Below, piece after piece: positions 12,857 through 25,350 of a DNA stretch of 64,000 nucleotides (positions are counted from its first letter, which is position 1; every line of letters starts with the position of its first letter). The stretch lies in the NCBI GenBank assembly GCA_002914845.1, contig JXTC01000068.1, forward strand, positions 274,298-338,297. The letters run 5' to 3'. The notes below the pieces were generated by a model. The model was not told where the DNA came from, searched no databases, and worked only from the letters and a program-made list of their open reading frames with translations. The translations under genes and the position numbers were made by a program. This stretch comes from Trema orientale (taxonomy: Eukaryota; Streptophyta; Magnoliopsida; Rosales; Cannabaceae).

Positions 12857-15196
12857 GTACATGTGTTGTGCTATTATGTGCAAATTTACTTATTATATTG
12901 TGCTGTTTTATAATCGTACAATGCTCGTTCTAATTTATTTTGACACCACTAGGGATAACCCACAAATTAAGCATTTGCAACCTAGCACTAGGAGAGATGC
13001 CCACCAACTTCATTAGGATTACCATGACCTAGGCAACTCAAATAATAGCACCAATGCCCACCATGTGGATCCTCCTTTAGTTTTTGTATAGTCATTTAGT
13101 TTAAAGCTGAATTTTGTTGTGGAAGACCAAATAAGTCTCCCTCCTTCGTTTTCTTCCTAACTATATTAAACAAATAATAATAATAATGACAACAATAACA
13201 GCAATAGTAATAATAATAATTATTGGGGGTAATTTTCTAACAACAAATATGGTGGTTCACACAGGAGCGACAAATTTCTCACTCAGGCATAATATTATAG
13301 TTAAGTCATGAGTAATGATTATTGATCCGATCATAGCTAGCTTTGCATTCGAGACGATTCCCATCTTGACCAAGGTCTATTTTGCCTCGTAATTAGTTTT
13401 AATACATTTTACTATAAAAATCAACCAAATAAGATAATACAATTCAAAGATGAAGTATAAATAAGAGAATTATTGTATCCGGCTTGATACCTTCAGGTGT
13501 CCCCGAGCTGATCAAATTACAAGAAAGTAACTATGACCAACTCAACTTGGCATCTCAAGATTTTCTTGAGTCAACCTTAATTACAAATAAGCCATTATGA
13601 CCAGCCCGATATCTATAAGTGTACCTGAGCTGAGCTCAATTACAAGCAAGCAATAATAATTGGCTCGGCACCTCTGGAGTGCCTTAGCGCAGCTTAGTTA
13701 TAAGAAAATAATTCAGGCCAGCTTGGCATCTCCGAACGCTCCATAACAGAGTACAAACAATTTATGCTCCCGAGTAGAGCATGGATAATCTGTGCCAAAG
13801 AAAGTCATATTCACGTACATAGGTCATTTTACATGCACCCATAATTTTTAGATGATTGTCTAATGCATCCACATGTGGTACCAATCTACAAGGACATGTG
13901 TCGACCATCCCGCGTCGTGGGGACTAGCACATCTCTATAAAAGTATTACTTTCCTAAGGATTAGGATAAACTGCCATTTGCACTCTAAAAAATCCTAAAT
14001 ATTGTCAATGTTATCTTTTCTCTCTGACATTTTTTATTACTTTATTGGCATCACCATGGCCCATTATTAACTTAAGTGTCAGAGAGTATTTGGCAGGTTC
14101 TATACTAGTGCCACCAATTTAGCTCGTGATGTTAGACCACTTTACTTTGCCCTCTGCAATGACCGGTCTAACCTTGACATCAACTGTGAAAGTATTCATT
14201 TACGGCATAGAGTGCAAAGCGCACTAATTTGATATACGGATAAAAAGCTGTACCAACAATGATATTAATAATAAAAACCCACATAATAAAAAGGCAATAA
14301 CTCTCGTAATGGAGAGACCAATAAAATATAATTTTTATCCTCATCGGTTTCTTAGACAAAGTATCATATTGTTATTAAAGCATGCATAATATGTAGTATG
14401 AAAATTCGATAAAAAGCAAGGAAAGAAGAAAGACCAACCTAAAGAAATTTCTTTCTTTATTTATTTTTTTCTTAGTAAACCAAAGCAATTTCTAATAATG
14501 GCAAATTTCATAAAGAGATTAACGTAATTTTGGTATATGTTATCATAATATTTACGTCTTAGAAAAATTATATAATTTTAATCATAAATATTGTGACTAT
14601 CATTCACTAATATGAGGACTACACATCAGACATTATTAATATTATAACAATCTTATAAGGGGAAAGTAAGCAAATATAGATACCCGTTTTTTTTTTTCTA
14701 AAAAAAAATAGATTCTTATCTGGTTTTTAAGCAATGTATATATTAAGTATTTTATAAATGAAATATAAACTTGGTATACATTTTATGTATAAAAAGTATA
14801 TATACCTAAAAACGGGTTATGAAAAATACAACACATATTTTATAGACAAAATTTATACTTAAAAAAGGGTATGAAATTTTTTTTTTTTAAAGTTGGTATA
14901 GGAGATATATAACGCAAAAGAAGAGTACTAAAGCTAAATTTCACATCTTAGAAAAGCTATTTTGAAAATTGAAAAAATTGTTGTATTTTGAGAAAAGGAC
15001 ATGAATAGGACTATTTGGGCTCCGTTTTCTTTTTTTAAGACTATGTTGATATAATTATTTTTTTAGGACCAAAAGTTAGGAGTAAGTAGAGAGAGAAGAA
15101 TCCGGCTTCCAAAATTGCCCTTGGTCAAAAGTGAGGAGATGGTAGGTGGGAGCATTAAATAGATGTTATTTCATTTTCTCTCCTTTTTCTTTTGTT

Positions 15197-15200
<4 letters not shown>
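12857..15200. other. Intergenic, includes degraded LTR-like sequence at 13480-14130
   Basis: At 13480-13760 a phrase of about 80 bases (CTCGGCACCTC, GAGTGCC, GAGCTGAGCT, AATTACAAGCAAG) recurs about three times in decayed form. It is followed by CATCTCTATAAAAG near 13930, a TATA-like box. Such CCGAGCT-rich repeats ahead of a TATAAAAG box are common in plant gypsy-type LTRs, but no TG...CA ends or coding domain were found, so the assignment is tentative. The rest is AT-rich DNA with nothing recognised. Confidence 0.35.

Positions 15201-15242
<42 letters not shown>
15201..15242. repeat. (CT)n microsatellite
   Basis: About 21 uninterrupted CT units. Confidence 0.9.
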
Positions 15243-15244
<2 letters not shown>

Positions 15245-15856
15245 CTCTTTCTTTCTCTCTTTCTTAATAGCTCATTTATATTTAATTGAAAAAAACTCAA
15301 CTGAAAAGAAGTTTGGTATTGATAAGTAGGGAGTTTTTCAAATTTTGAAAGAAAGTAAATAAGTTTTGTTTAAGAATAATTTAATGAAGGAGGACCATAA
15401 TACTGATCTAGGCAATAATATGCTAAAAATTCTATATTTTAGTTTATTCATAATCTTCTTAATATCTTGTAGATCTCGTTGGTTAATGTATGGTCAAGAC
15501 TAAATTAACCTTAGATCAAAATTCTCTTGACCTTTAGTCAATATGAAACTGACCTTTGAGGTCAATTTAATCTTGACCTATGTTTAAAGAATTTTGACTA
15601 GTACCTTATTATCCTTCATTCATTAAATGTATCAACTTATGTATTATGGAAGACATTATTCTATCTTAGGATATAGTTTTTGAGTTATTTCGTGGACATG
15701 GAAATTGCTTTTTTCACCAATAAGATCTATTTATGCGGAGTTCATTTAATTCAAGCTCAGATGAGATAATTTCTAAAATTACAGTCTGAAATAAATATCA
15801 ACAACTAGATCAGTGCTAACATGAAAATTTAAACTGCTTTTCACCAATAGTCATGA

Positions 15857-17400
15857 TGTTCTTGACTTTGGGTCAGGAAGTTCTTGACTTAGGGTCAAAA
15901 AGTTCTTGACATAGGATCAAGAAGTTATTGACTTGGGGTCAAGAACTTTCAGACCACAAATGATGAATTTGTTGGCTTAATTCTTGATTTAGAGTCGAGA
16001 AGTTATTGACTTGGAGTCAAACTTTTCTTGATTTCGAGTTATTAAGTTCCTAACTTGAGGTCAAGAAATTATTAATTTTTGGTCAAGAAGTTATTGACTT
16101 GGGATCAAGATGTTCTTGACCCGAGGTCAAAAAGATATTGACTTAAAGAAAAAAGTGCTTGACTTGGAATCAACAACATTTTCACTATGGGTTATAAAGT
16201 ATTATATGAAACTTGGTCACGATGTTGTATGTGATGTATTTTTAAATTTATAAATTGAAACTTATTGAACCCATATCATGATTTTCTTGTCTGGGGTCAA
16301 AAAGTTTGTTATATTTTGTTTTCCAATTTATTAATTAGGTCAAGAACGTATTGACCCTCATGTCAAGAATTTCTTGAATGGGGTCATAATCTTTTTAATC
16401 TAAAAGTTGAATACAATTTTATGTGATTATCAATTCAAGAAGTTCTTGATATTGAGTCAAGTAATACTTGCCTTTAAGTCAAGATATTCTTAATCCAAAG
16501 TCAATATAGACCTAACACGGAGTTAAGTTTTTTTTTTAACCTAGAATTAAGATAGTCCTGACATAGAATCAAGTTTTTCTTGATCAGGAGTAATAAATAA
16601 TGTCTTTATCAAATGTGTTAAATTTCACCGAAACATGTACTGAATAGTTGACTTTTAGCAAAATAATAGTCATCGAATATACCAAAAAATATAAGTAAAA
16701 ACTAAATATTGTTCACCAACCACAGAAACCACAAGCCAAAAAAGAAAAAAAAAAAAAAGTAATTGTCTGTACCACAATCAAAATAAAGCATTGTCTTTGT
16801 ATCCCTAAATTGAGTCACTTTTATCGGTTAGTTTCGATATAGTTCTCATATTTCTGCAATCCATGATAATACAACTGGCACGCAAGCTTATGATGCAACT
16901 AGTTTATCGGACATTAGGAACTCTACACACTTGAAGGCAAACATATTACAATCTCTGTTAAATAATAGCAAAATATCAAGTTAAATAAAACAATAACATC
17001 AAGTGAGAGTCAAATGAGACTTAACCCAAGGTTAAGGAGCACTTGACCTAAGATGTTAAGAGTTCTTGATTTCAACCAGAGAAATTCATATAAACAGGAG
17101 GTCAAGATCCTTTTGACCTAATAGTCAAGGGCTTTTTGACCGGGAGGTTATGGAGCTTTTGACGTGAGGCCAATAAGCACTTAACAAGAGTCAAGAAGAT
17201 TTTGACTATGGTCAAAAAATACTTGGCTCAAGTTAGAGCTAAGAAGATCTTAACTCTAGTAAATAAGCTCTTGACCAGAGGTAAGAAACACTTGGCTCGG
17301 GTCTATAATTTCTAGACATGGATCAAGAAAAATTTGACTCGAGTCAAGAACTTTTTGAACTTAGGTCAGGATATTCTTGACCTCATCAGAACATTCAACT
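15857..17400. repeat. 22-bp near-palindromic minisatellite rich in TTGAC/GTCAA
   Basis: The clearest part is at about 15857-15945: four consecutive 22-base units close to GTTCTTGACTTGGGGTCAAG plus AA. The unit is itself an imperfect palindrome, with TTCTTGAC and GTCAAGAA arms around six bases. Decayed units in both orientations continue to about 16590 and again at 17030-17400. Each unit has one or two TTGAC cores, the WRKY W-box core, but the array looks like transposon-type subterminal repeats rather than a designed enhancer. It lies 1.5-3 kb upstream of the PPR gene. Confidence 0.7.
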
Positions 17401-17954
17401 TTTGAAACATTCAGTCCATTCGATAAAGTCAAGATAGTTTTTTTTTTCTAACATGTAATGTCAAAAAAAAGGATTTTCGCATAAATATAAAAACCCAATC
17501 TTTGCTTCCTCGTACGTAGCTTCTACCGCACTTTTGCCTTTTAAATCGGTCGTGTTTTGCTCGGGGATAGTGGGTTTCGGCATTGGAGTTTTCGCCAAAG
17601 ACTTAGATGGGGACTTCGTCTTCTTTCCAGCCGATGACGTGCCTGCAGTTTTTGAAGAAGACTTCTTAACTTCGATTCGTCGGGTCTTCGCCATTATCAG
17701 ATTTTTTGGGTTCGTTGAAGAAAAGAGAAAAACTTATTGACGAAGTGGGTTTGGGATTTTCGAGTTTAAATTGATGTGGTTTTTGGGTGAATTTTGAATT
17801 CGGTTTTATGAGGTTTTTTCTTCCGATTTCAGAGAGAAAATATAGAGAGAAAGGAGAGAAAATGGTAAAATGGAGAGAGAAATGAAAGAAAATGGAGGCT
17901 TGAGAGTTTTATGGGGAAGTGTGTGAGACATGTCAAATCTAGGTGGAATTATGT

Positions 17955-18541
17955 CAGAAAGGTCATATTTGGTACACTGTATAAGGACTCTGTATTGTAT
18001 TAATTAAACATAATATTGTGTTTGGTTATGCCTTTATATTGTATTATTCAATACAACATCAAAATTTAATACAATACGTGGAGTATTATCTAATACAGAA
18101 TAAAAGGTCTGTATTACACTGTATTATATAATTTTAACTTTAACATAGTATTGTACAATACTCATTCTCCTCACTTTTTTTATTCTTAATTTCTCTCTCA
18201 TCTCTTTCTCTCTCACATCACTTTATCTTTTTAAAAGTGGTATTTTCCTAAATAAATTTTTAAAAGTGGTATTTTCTAAATTTGCATCTAAAAAGTGGTT
18301 TTTTCGTAAATAAATTTTTTGAAAGTGGTAATTTTACGAGTGATATTTTCCTAAATACTTTTTTAAAAAGGTATTTTCTAAGTAAATTTTTAAAAACAAT
18401 ATTTTTCAAAATTAACTTTTTAATACAACATCTTAATACAAATGCAAACCAAACATAGTGCTGTAATAGAATAATATAATACAATATAATCTAATACAAC
18501 ACATCACAATATAATACAATACGGCACACCAAACATAGCCT
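17955..18541. mobile_element. MITE-like element upstream of the PPR gene
   Basis: The left end, GGTCATATTTGGTACACTGT, is similar to the reverse complement of the right end (GGCTATGTTTGGTGTGCCGT). Both are followed by repeated TGTATTGTATTA-type sequence. The middle, 18230-18400, contains a run of AAAAGTGGTATTTTCCTAAA-like modules. There is no coding capacity. It ends about 330 bp before the PPR start codon and so may form part of that promoter region. The target duplication was not resolved. Confidence 0.5.
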
Positions 18542-18875
18542 TTATGGTTAGATTAAAGGAGCGGCATTACCGTATTTCATACTATATGGGCCTCATTTTT
18601 CAATCCCAAAAAAACATTGAAAAATATGGTTTTCAAAAAGACATTTTGGCCTAATTTAGTCTTATCCATGTCTTTTTCTCTTGTATTTTCGACCCAAATC
18701 AGGTCCATTTCCCCCGCCAAACAATCGACTTGGGCCTGTGCTTAGAACCCTCTACTCCGAAAGTGTTTTCCTTTTCATATCTCTCTGTTTTCAGAAGAAA
18801 GTAGGAGATGGAGAGTGGAACTGTACTGGAATACAGGTCAATGTAATGTAACAGTCCTTTTGAAATGCTGCTTAG

Positions 18876-21041
18876 ATGAACCAAATCTCATGGACCCTTC
18901 AAAGCTTTCGCCATTTTTTGAAGACCTGTATAGCCGAGAGAGACCTCTTGACGGGGAAATCTCTTCACGCCATATACATCAAGTCTCTTATTATACCTTC
19001 CTCCACCTATCTCTCCAACCATTTCATCCTCTTATACTCCAAATGCGGCAACCTCTCCTGCGCTCGCCACGCCTTCGACCACACCCCACACCCCAATGTC
19101 TTCTCCTTCAACGCCATCGTCGCCGCATACGCCCAAGAATCGCTCAACCATATTGCCCGCCAACTGTTCGATCAAATTCCTCAACCGGACTTAGTGTCTT
19201 ATAACACTCTCATTTCTGCTTATGCGGATCGTGGCGAGACCCGACAAGCTTTTTGCTTGTTTGATGAGATGAGAGAGATGGGTCTTGACATGGATGGTTT
19301 CACTTTGTCAGCTGCAATAACAGCTGCTAGTAAGGATGTTGGTTTGATTAGGCAGTTGCATTCGCTGGCAGTTTCCTGTGGGTTTGATTCATTTGCATCT
19401 GTCAATAATTGTCTCGTAACGCATTACAGTAAAAATGGGTTCTTGGAAGATGCTAAGAGAGTTTTCTATGGGATGAGTGAGGATGTGAGGGATGAGGTGT
19501 CATGGAATTCGATGATTGTGGCATATGGCCAGCATCGCGTAGGGTCGAAGGCGTTGAGCTTATTTCAGGAAATGGTTGAGAGGGGATTGAAAGTTGACAT
19601 GTTCACTTTGGCGAGTGTTTTAACTGCGTTTACGTGTGTGGAGGATTTGTTAGGCGGGCTTCAGTTTCATGCTAAGTTAATCAAGGCAGGTTTCAACCAT
19701 AACTCTCATGTGGGGAGTGGCTTGATTGATTTATATTCCAAGTGTGGAGGTAGTATGTCAGATTGTAGGAAAATATTTGAAGAGATTCCTTTGCCGGATT
19801 TGGTTCTTTGGAACACAATGATTTCTGGGTATTCCCAAAATGAGGAATTCTCTGAAGCTGCTCTTGATTGTTTCAAACATATGCAGCGTGTTGGTCACCG
19901 CCCTGACGATTGTAGCTTCGTCTGTGTGATTAGTGCGTGCTCCAATTTGTCATCTCCTTCAAAAGGAAAACAGATTCATTCTTTGGCAATCAAATCTGAG
20001 ATCCCTTCAAATAGAATTTCAGTGAATAATGCTATCGTCGCAATGTACTCGAAATGTGGGAATCTTAATGATGCAAGAAGGTTGTTTGATAGGATGCCAG
20101 AACACAATGCCGTCTCCTTAAATTCAATGATTGCAGGTTATGCTCAGCATGGTATTGGGATGGAGTCACTATGTCTTTTTGAGAAGATGCTCCGAACCAA
20201 TATTATACCTACCAGTATAACGTTTATTTCAGTTCTTTCTGCTTGTGCTCACACTGGGAAAGTCGAGGAAGGTCAGAAGTATTTCAGTATGATGAAGGAG
20301 AAGTTCGGTATAGAACCGGAAGCAGAACATTATTCATGCATGATAGACCTTTTGGGTCGAGCCGGTAAACTGGATGAAGCCGAGAAGCTCATTGAGAAAA
20401 TGCCATTTAGCCCTGGTTCCATTGGTTGGGCTTCATTACTCGGTGCCTGTAGCAAACACGGAAACATGGCACTAGCGCAGAAGGCAGCCGATCAGGTTCT
20501 TCGGCTGGAACCTTCGAATGCTGTTCCTTATGTTGTATTAGCGAATATGTACGCCAATGCAGGAAGGTGGGAAGAGGTAGCAACCGTCAGAAAGCTTATG
20601 CGAGACAGAGGTGTGAGGAAGAAACCAGGTTGTACTTGGCTTGAGGTAAATAAGAGAGTGCATTATTTTGTGGCTGAAGATAGTTCCCACCCGATGATAA
20701 AAGAAATTCATTCATATTTGGAAGATATATTGATGAAGATTAAACAAGCTGGGTATGTCCCAGATGTAAGATGGTCTTTGGTGAAGGAAGATGACGCAGT
20801 AGAAGGTGAGAAAGAGATTAGACTAGGACATCACAGTGAGAAGCTTGCAGTTGCTTTTGGCCTCATCTCAACTAAAGGAGGAGAGCCTATTCTTGTGGTG
20901 AAGAACCTAAGAATATGTGGGGATTGCCACAACGCAATCAAATTCATCTCTGCCGCTTCTGGGAGGGAAATCACTGTGAGAGATGCTCACAGGTTTCACT
21001 GCTTCAAGGAAGGGCATTGCTCTTGTGGCGATTATTGGTGA
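18876..21041 (+). CDS. DYW-class pentatricopeptide repeat protein
   Basis: Single-exon gene of 721 residues. Proteins of this class bind specific organelle transcripts through their repeats and edit cytidine to uridine with the C-terminal DYW deaminase domain. The P, L and S repeats are plain ([54 protein letters not shown]). They are followed by E/E+ motifs, the PGCTWLEV (PG) box near residue 590, the zinc and active-site signature HHSEKLA with CGDCHNA, and the terminal triplet Asp-Tyr-Trp just before the stop. All expected catalytic and zinc residues are present, so it should be an active editing factor. Length and sequence best recall Arabidopsis At3g49710. The start at 18876 is the first in-frame ATG and gives the family length. 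It is convergent with the methyltransferase gene downstream. The organelle targeted and the edited site cannot be read from the sequence. Confidence 0.95.
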   Translation: MNQISWTLQSFRHFLKTCIAERDLLTGKSLHAIYIKSLIIPSSTYLSNHFILLYSKCGNLSCARHAFDHTPHPNVFSFNAIVAAYAQESLNHIARQLFDQIPQPDLVSYNTLISAYADRGETRQAFCLFDEMREMGLDMDGFTLSAAITAASKDVGLIRQLHSLAVSCGFDSFASVNNCLVTHYSKNGFLEDAKRVFYGMSEDVRDEVSWNSMIVAYGQHRVGSKALSLFQEMVERGLKVDMFTLASVLTAFTCVEDLLGGLQFHAKLIKAGFNHNSHVGSGLIDLYSKCGGSMSDCRKIFEEIPLPDLVLWNTMISGYSQNEEFSEAALDCFKHMQRVGHRPDDCSFVCVISACSNLSSPSKGKQIHSLAIKSEIPSNRISVNNAIVAMYSKCGNLNDARRLFDRMPEHNAVSLNSMIAGYAQHGIGMESLCLFEKMLRTNIIPTSITFISVLSACAHTGKVEEGQKYFSMMKEKFGIEPEAEHYSCMIDLLGRAGKLDEAEKLIEKMPFSPGSIGWASLLGACSKHGNMALAQKAADQVLRLEPSNAVPYVVLANMYANAGRWEEVATVRKLMRDRGVRKKPGCTWLEVNKRVHYFVAEDSSHPMIKEIHSYLEDILMKIKQAGYVPDVRWSLVKEDDAVEGEKEIRLGHHSEKLAVAFGLISTKGGEPILVVKNLRICGDCHNAIKFISAASGREITVRDAHRFHCFKEGHCSCGDYW

Positions 21042-21870
21042 TGGTGAACACCAAATGTGCTCCAAGTAGTTTTTTTCCCCAGGAAGATTATGGTTAAACT
21101 GCTAGTATAATATCAATGGCTGGTTAACGAAGCAATTTACTTGATCAATTGGCTGCCACAGTAGACACAGAAAACCAGCAAGTCGCAAGCATTGATGGTG
21201 GATGTTGGCTGTTGAATTACCTTAAGAAATTTTCATGTTTGAGATGCTCAAATTAATGAGTATTATTTTTTTCTTGATTTCGTGTATTAGAAACCAAAAT
21301 CTAATACGTGATAAAGTTTAAGATTTGAAAGAAGGTGGATTAGACACCTATTAAAGAGTTGCTCTGATACTTTCCTATTGGAACAATTTAACTTCCAGAA
21401 ATTAATTACAGGTCTAATTTTGTACACGTCATGAAATCGCAAACTTCTATAAATGGTGGATTTGCCGACTCAGCATGCAATTCCCCGTGTCCTTGCCTAC
21501 ATATCTGGTTTTGAACTTTTAACTAATAAGCATGGCACACAAGTGTTCGGCAAAGTAATGTTACCCCATACAAAAGAGCCAAATGCAAGTGTGTAAAGAA
21601 GTGCACGGTATTAGGAAAACAAAATTCGTGTAATGCACAAAATAGATCGAAGTATAATAATACAATTCAGCCTATATTTTCCATCAATAGAATCAAGTAA
21701 ACATCGATTTAAGTAGACAGCTTTGCGGTAGTTTATATCCTTACCCTTTCTTACAGCAATATAATGAATCGGAATAGGGCACACTAAATGCCAGGTTAAC
21801 CTTTCCCCATTTTTTCTGTGGCCTTGTTGCACGAAAAATAGTGAAGATACTAATGTTATGATTCCCTATA
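21042..21870. other. 3' intergenic region between convergent genes
   Basis: About 830 bases between the PPR stop codon and the stop codon of the methyltransferase on the other strand. They must contain both 3' UTRs. No other gene or repeat was recognised. Confidence 0.6.
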
Positions 21871-24794
21871 TCAATGATAGGACTTGAGGTGGAACACTTG
21901 ACAGCTTGGCTGGTATGCCTTCTTCGTTGCAGCCTGATCAAACTTCTTCGCGACAACATCATTTTCTTCTAAGCTGGTCGAGACGAAAAATCGAATCCAC
22001 CAAGATGAGCTCCTCATTTTGGCCTGAAGGGAAAGAGAGGGTTAAAAAATAAGGAAGAACAAAATTCAATCATAAGGTCAAGCTGGCAGCAAGGAAAAAT
22101 AAAATCAGATAAATAAACAATAATACCAATAAACACACATACAAACATAAACTAGCATAACAGGAACTAGAATTTGAGTGGTCGTGACTCCTGATAATGT
22201 CAATAAGGTAAATTCTGTGACAACTTAAAATGCAATGTACGTGATGATCATTACTAAATGAACCAGGATTACTAAAGTGAGAACCAGATTTGATATCAAC
22301 ACCAGTTCCCCACCCCCCTGATAATCATGCTCACCACCAGCTTTGGTTCCAGTCAAAGCCAGTCTAGCAAGCTAACTTCATCAGGTGTTAGTTATCTTGT
22401 ATTGTTACTTGGATCTTGTTCGCGTTTTGACATTGGCACTGAATGTGATTAGTCTTAGTTTGGCGCCTGTTTGGGTTGTAGGGCAAGTGATGTGCTTCAT
22501 AAACAAGTTGATGATTTGCTGACCACTTTCCAGCCCCGGTTTAAATACCTGATGTCTCTCCCACTATATTTATGGACAGAATAAGTACACATCTAAATAC
22601 GCACTTTCTGAGGTTTTGAAAAACAATGAAGAATTCAACTATACTGCATAGTCCCATCAATACAAACCACTGCCACATTGCAAAAGATAATCATGACAAG
22701 AACCAGAAGATTCAAACGAATGAGAAAGAAGCATGTTAGCATCCATTTATTCACTATATACATCGTATCCAGATTGTTACAACCATTTATAAAAACAATA
22801 CCATATGCAATAGTGACATAATAAAAGTATCAGATTGGCACTTACAGGACGTCCAAATTTGGACAACTCAGGAAGTTTAGCCCTCTGTTTACCAGGGTAA
22901 CCTAAACATGAAAATGGAAGAAAGCGGGCATCAAAAACGTATTTCAATAAGCAGTCAAAAGAAATATAAAAAAAAAAATCGCAGTTTATTATGTTTTACA
23001 TTAGTTAAATCGTAAATGTTAAATGACAAGAAAAAACCAGAGCTAGAATTCTTTTACATATGTGTTTCTTAACAAAGATGTGGACACAATAGAATAATAA
23101 TGCATAGTCCTGAAGCTATAAATGGAGTGTTAATCTTATTCCCTAGAAATGATACGTCAGATTTACTTTCAGTATATTGTCTAGCATCAATTGTAAAGAT
23201 CTTTATCAAAACTATCATTAACTGGATAGACTCATAGTCAGGGCCCTGCATGCCTGTGTGCAAGAGACACAGAGAAAAGAGAAAATGAAGCCAAAGATAT
23301 TCACTAGAATTAGGTGATGCATCGAGCTAAAAAGAGAGGCTTGGGTGAGACATCTTAACGGCTTTATAGAAGAATAGGGAGGGAAAAAAAATGTATGAGG
23401 ATCAAATGTGTTAGAATTCTATGATGTGATAGGATTTTTTTTGGACTGTACCTGCAAAAATAACAAGACCATCAGAAGATACCCTAGCCAATTCTGGAAG
23501 AGTCCTGTTCAAATATTTTGGAGAAAGGTAATCCAAAGCATCAGACACAATAACAAGAGAAAATGATTTTGCTCTATAGGGTAGTGGGAATTTGACATCA
23601 GCCACACGAACAATGCCTTTCTGCACAAGACTCTTGCAGTTCCCATCAGCATCCTCAATGTCGTATGGTTCCACACCCCAAGCTTCAGTTTCATCTTCTT
23701 TTAACATTGAAGAGACAACTGAACAAGTATCGGGGCCAACATGCAAAACTTTGCGCATGCTATCGCCATATGCTTTCTTTAGAACAGGTATTGCACTTTG
23801 AACGTCTAACGTGCAAGAATAGTCACCTTAAAAAGGGAAATGAAAATTTTCAATATGTATCCGAAATATCATCCAATACCAAATAAATATTCAAAAATGT
23901 TCATGTACATATATGCATTCATGTATACACATCAAATGGTGATATGCTACAAAGGTCGTCCCAACTTTTCTAAAGGGTTATAATAAAGCAATAGAAAAAT
24001 GTCCCTTCCCCACCTTTTCTGCTGAACTTTCCGCGTATATAAGTAAAGCAAACACCATATATTTTTCAAACTTAATGTTCAAGATTTTTCGCAGAGTTTA
24101 ACATAAGTCATTAAACACAATGCTTAATGACATGCAACTGGACCTTCAATCCCCCCCTCCCTCCAAATGTCTACAAGGACATGAAGTGCAACAATTACCT
24201 TCAACCCTACTAACTGTTGCCGCCTTGTCACCTTTGAAAACACCTGTCCATTAAAAACCACATGTTAAAATCACCGCAGTTTTTCGATTTAAGATACAGC
24301 CTCAAACTAAAATGAAAAGGAAACCCAAAAAAAAAAAAAAAAAAAAAGACGATCCAAATGATTTTGACTAGAAGAAAAATAAGATCTTATGCTAGCCTCA
24401 TTTCGTAGCTTTCGTTGAAATTAAAAGCCGAAAATCAGTAACGAAACATATGACGAGAAGAGTGAAGACAAGAAGGGAACAAACCTGAGCCACTATAACA
24501 ATAGGCAATAAGAAGGAATGCTCCCTGATAGTTTTCGGACAAAAATTAAGAAACCAGAGTTAGAATTTTTGAGTAACAAAATTCGACCATTCGTGCGGTG
24601 CGTGGCATTAATTATTGTAAGGATTAAAGAAAGAATCGAAATGTAAATGTGTATAAAGTTGAAAAAAGTTTTACCACAAGAACTAGGGCTACAGATAACA
24701 ATGGGGATGATTTGGATTTGGAATGCAAGGCCCCTGAAAAGGGGAAAGAGGGTCCATTGCGCCGGATTGATGATCCTACTTGTCTCCTCGACAT
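21871..24794 (-). CDS. CGR3: CGR2/CGR3-type Golgi pectin methyltransferase
   Basis: Six coding exons on the minus strand (24794-24675, 24524-24485, 24243-24199, 23826-23452, 22901-22846, 22023-21871) join to 262 residues, the usual length of this plant family. CGR2 and CGR3 are Golgi type II membrane proteins that use S-adenosylmethionine to methyl-esterify homogalacturonan. Visible are the N-terminal MSRRQVGSS and FSGALHSKSKSSP, a membrane segment at about residues 33-51, the SAM-binding VLHVGPDTCS near residue 95, AWGVEPYDIED, PLPYRAKSFSLVIVSDALDY, ELSKFGRP and the C-terminal CQVFHLK. All introns are GT-AG. A noncoding first exon probably ends at about 25148 (CACCAG then GTTTCTC), putting an intron in the 5' UTR, and a GA/CT-rich stretch at 25312-25329 lies near the likely promoter. 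The symbol is by family resemblance; CGR2 and CGR3 cannot be told apart here. Confidence 0.93.
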
Positions 24795-25350
24795 AACTAC
24801 TCCAGACTTCAGGTACACACTCCTACATTACATACATATATATATATATACACACATACGATACATCAATCAAAACTAGCTTTACTGAATTCTTCGATTT
24901 CACATCACAAATCAAAAATGGGGCAATGAAATAAAATAAAATAACAAAGAAAACATCAGATCAGAATCTTTAAAATTATATAGAGATATATAAATATGAT
25001 ATGATGTAGAGGTGGAGCTTGTTCTAGCTGGTAGAATGGAGCTATTATCTAATTCAACAACAGATCCATCCATAAGCAGGTAAATCGGATTAATTGTTGA
25101 AAGAAAGAAAGAAAAAAAGAAAGAAAGGTGGAAAATGAAGGAGAAACCTGGTGAATCGAATGAGAAATTGAAGACTGAGGAACCACGCCTTGGAATGGTT
25201 GAGAAATGGCGTCACTCAGATGAATATATATGAATGGATTTATATTTTATAAAAATAAAATGGGGGATTTTGGATCTTAGATCTGTGGATTTTAGAGAGA
25301 GGAACAAAAAACGAGAGAGAGAGAGAGAGGGGTAGTAGTAGTGTTATTAT
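24795..25350 (-). promoter_or_regulatory. 5' UTR intron and promoter-proximal region of the CGR gene
   Basis: Upstream of the start codon a likely acceptor lies within about 15-20 bases of it. A matching donor, CACCAG followed by GTTTCTCC, lies at about 25148 on the minus strand. Beyond it come purine-rich and GAGAGA sequence. This suggests a leader intron of about 330 bp, which is common in plant housekeeping genes. It is inferred from splice signals only. Confidence 0.5.

Noticed and set aside
17461-17694. Minus-strand Lys/Ser-rich frame of 77 residues beginning MAKTRR
   Set aside because: Low-complexity and next to a minisatellite; resembles the leader of transposon-encoded proteins, with no domain. 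Not called as a gene.
18815-19204. Frame overlapping the start of the PPR gene in another phase
   Set aside because: Shadow of the PPR coding sequence; Pro/Arg/His-rich with no domain.
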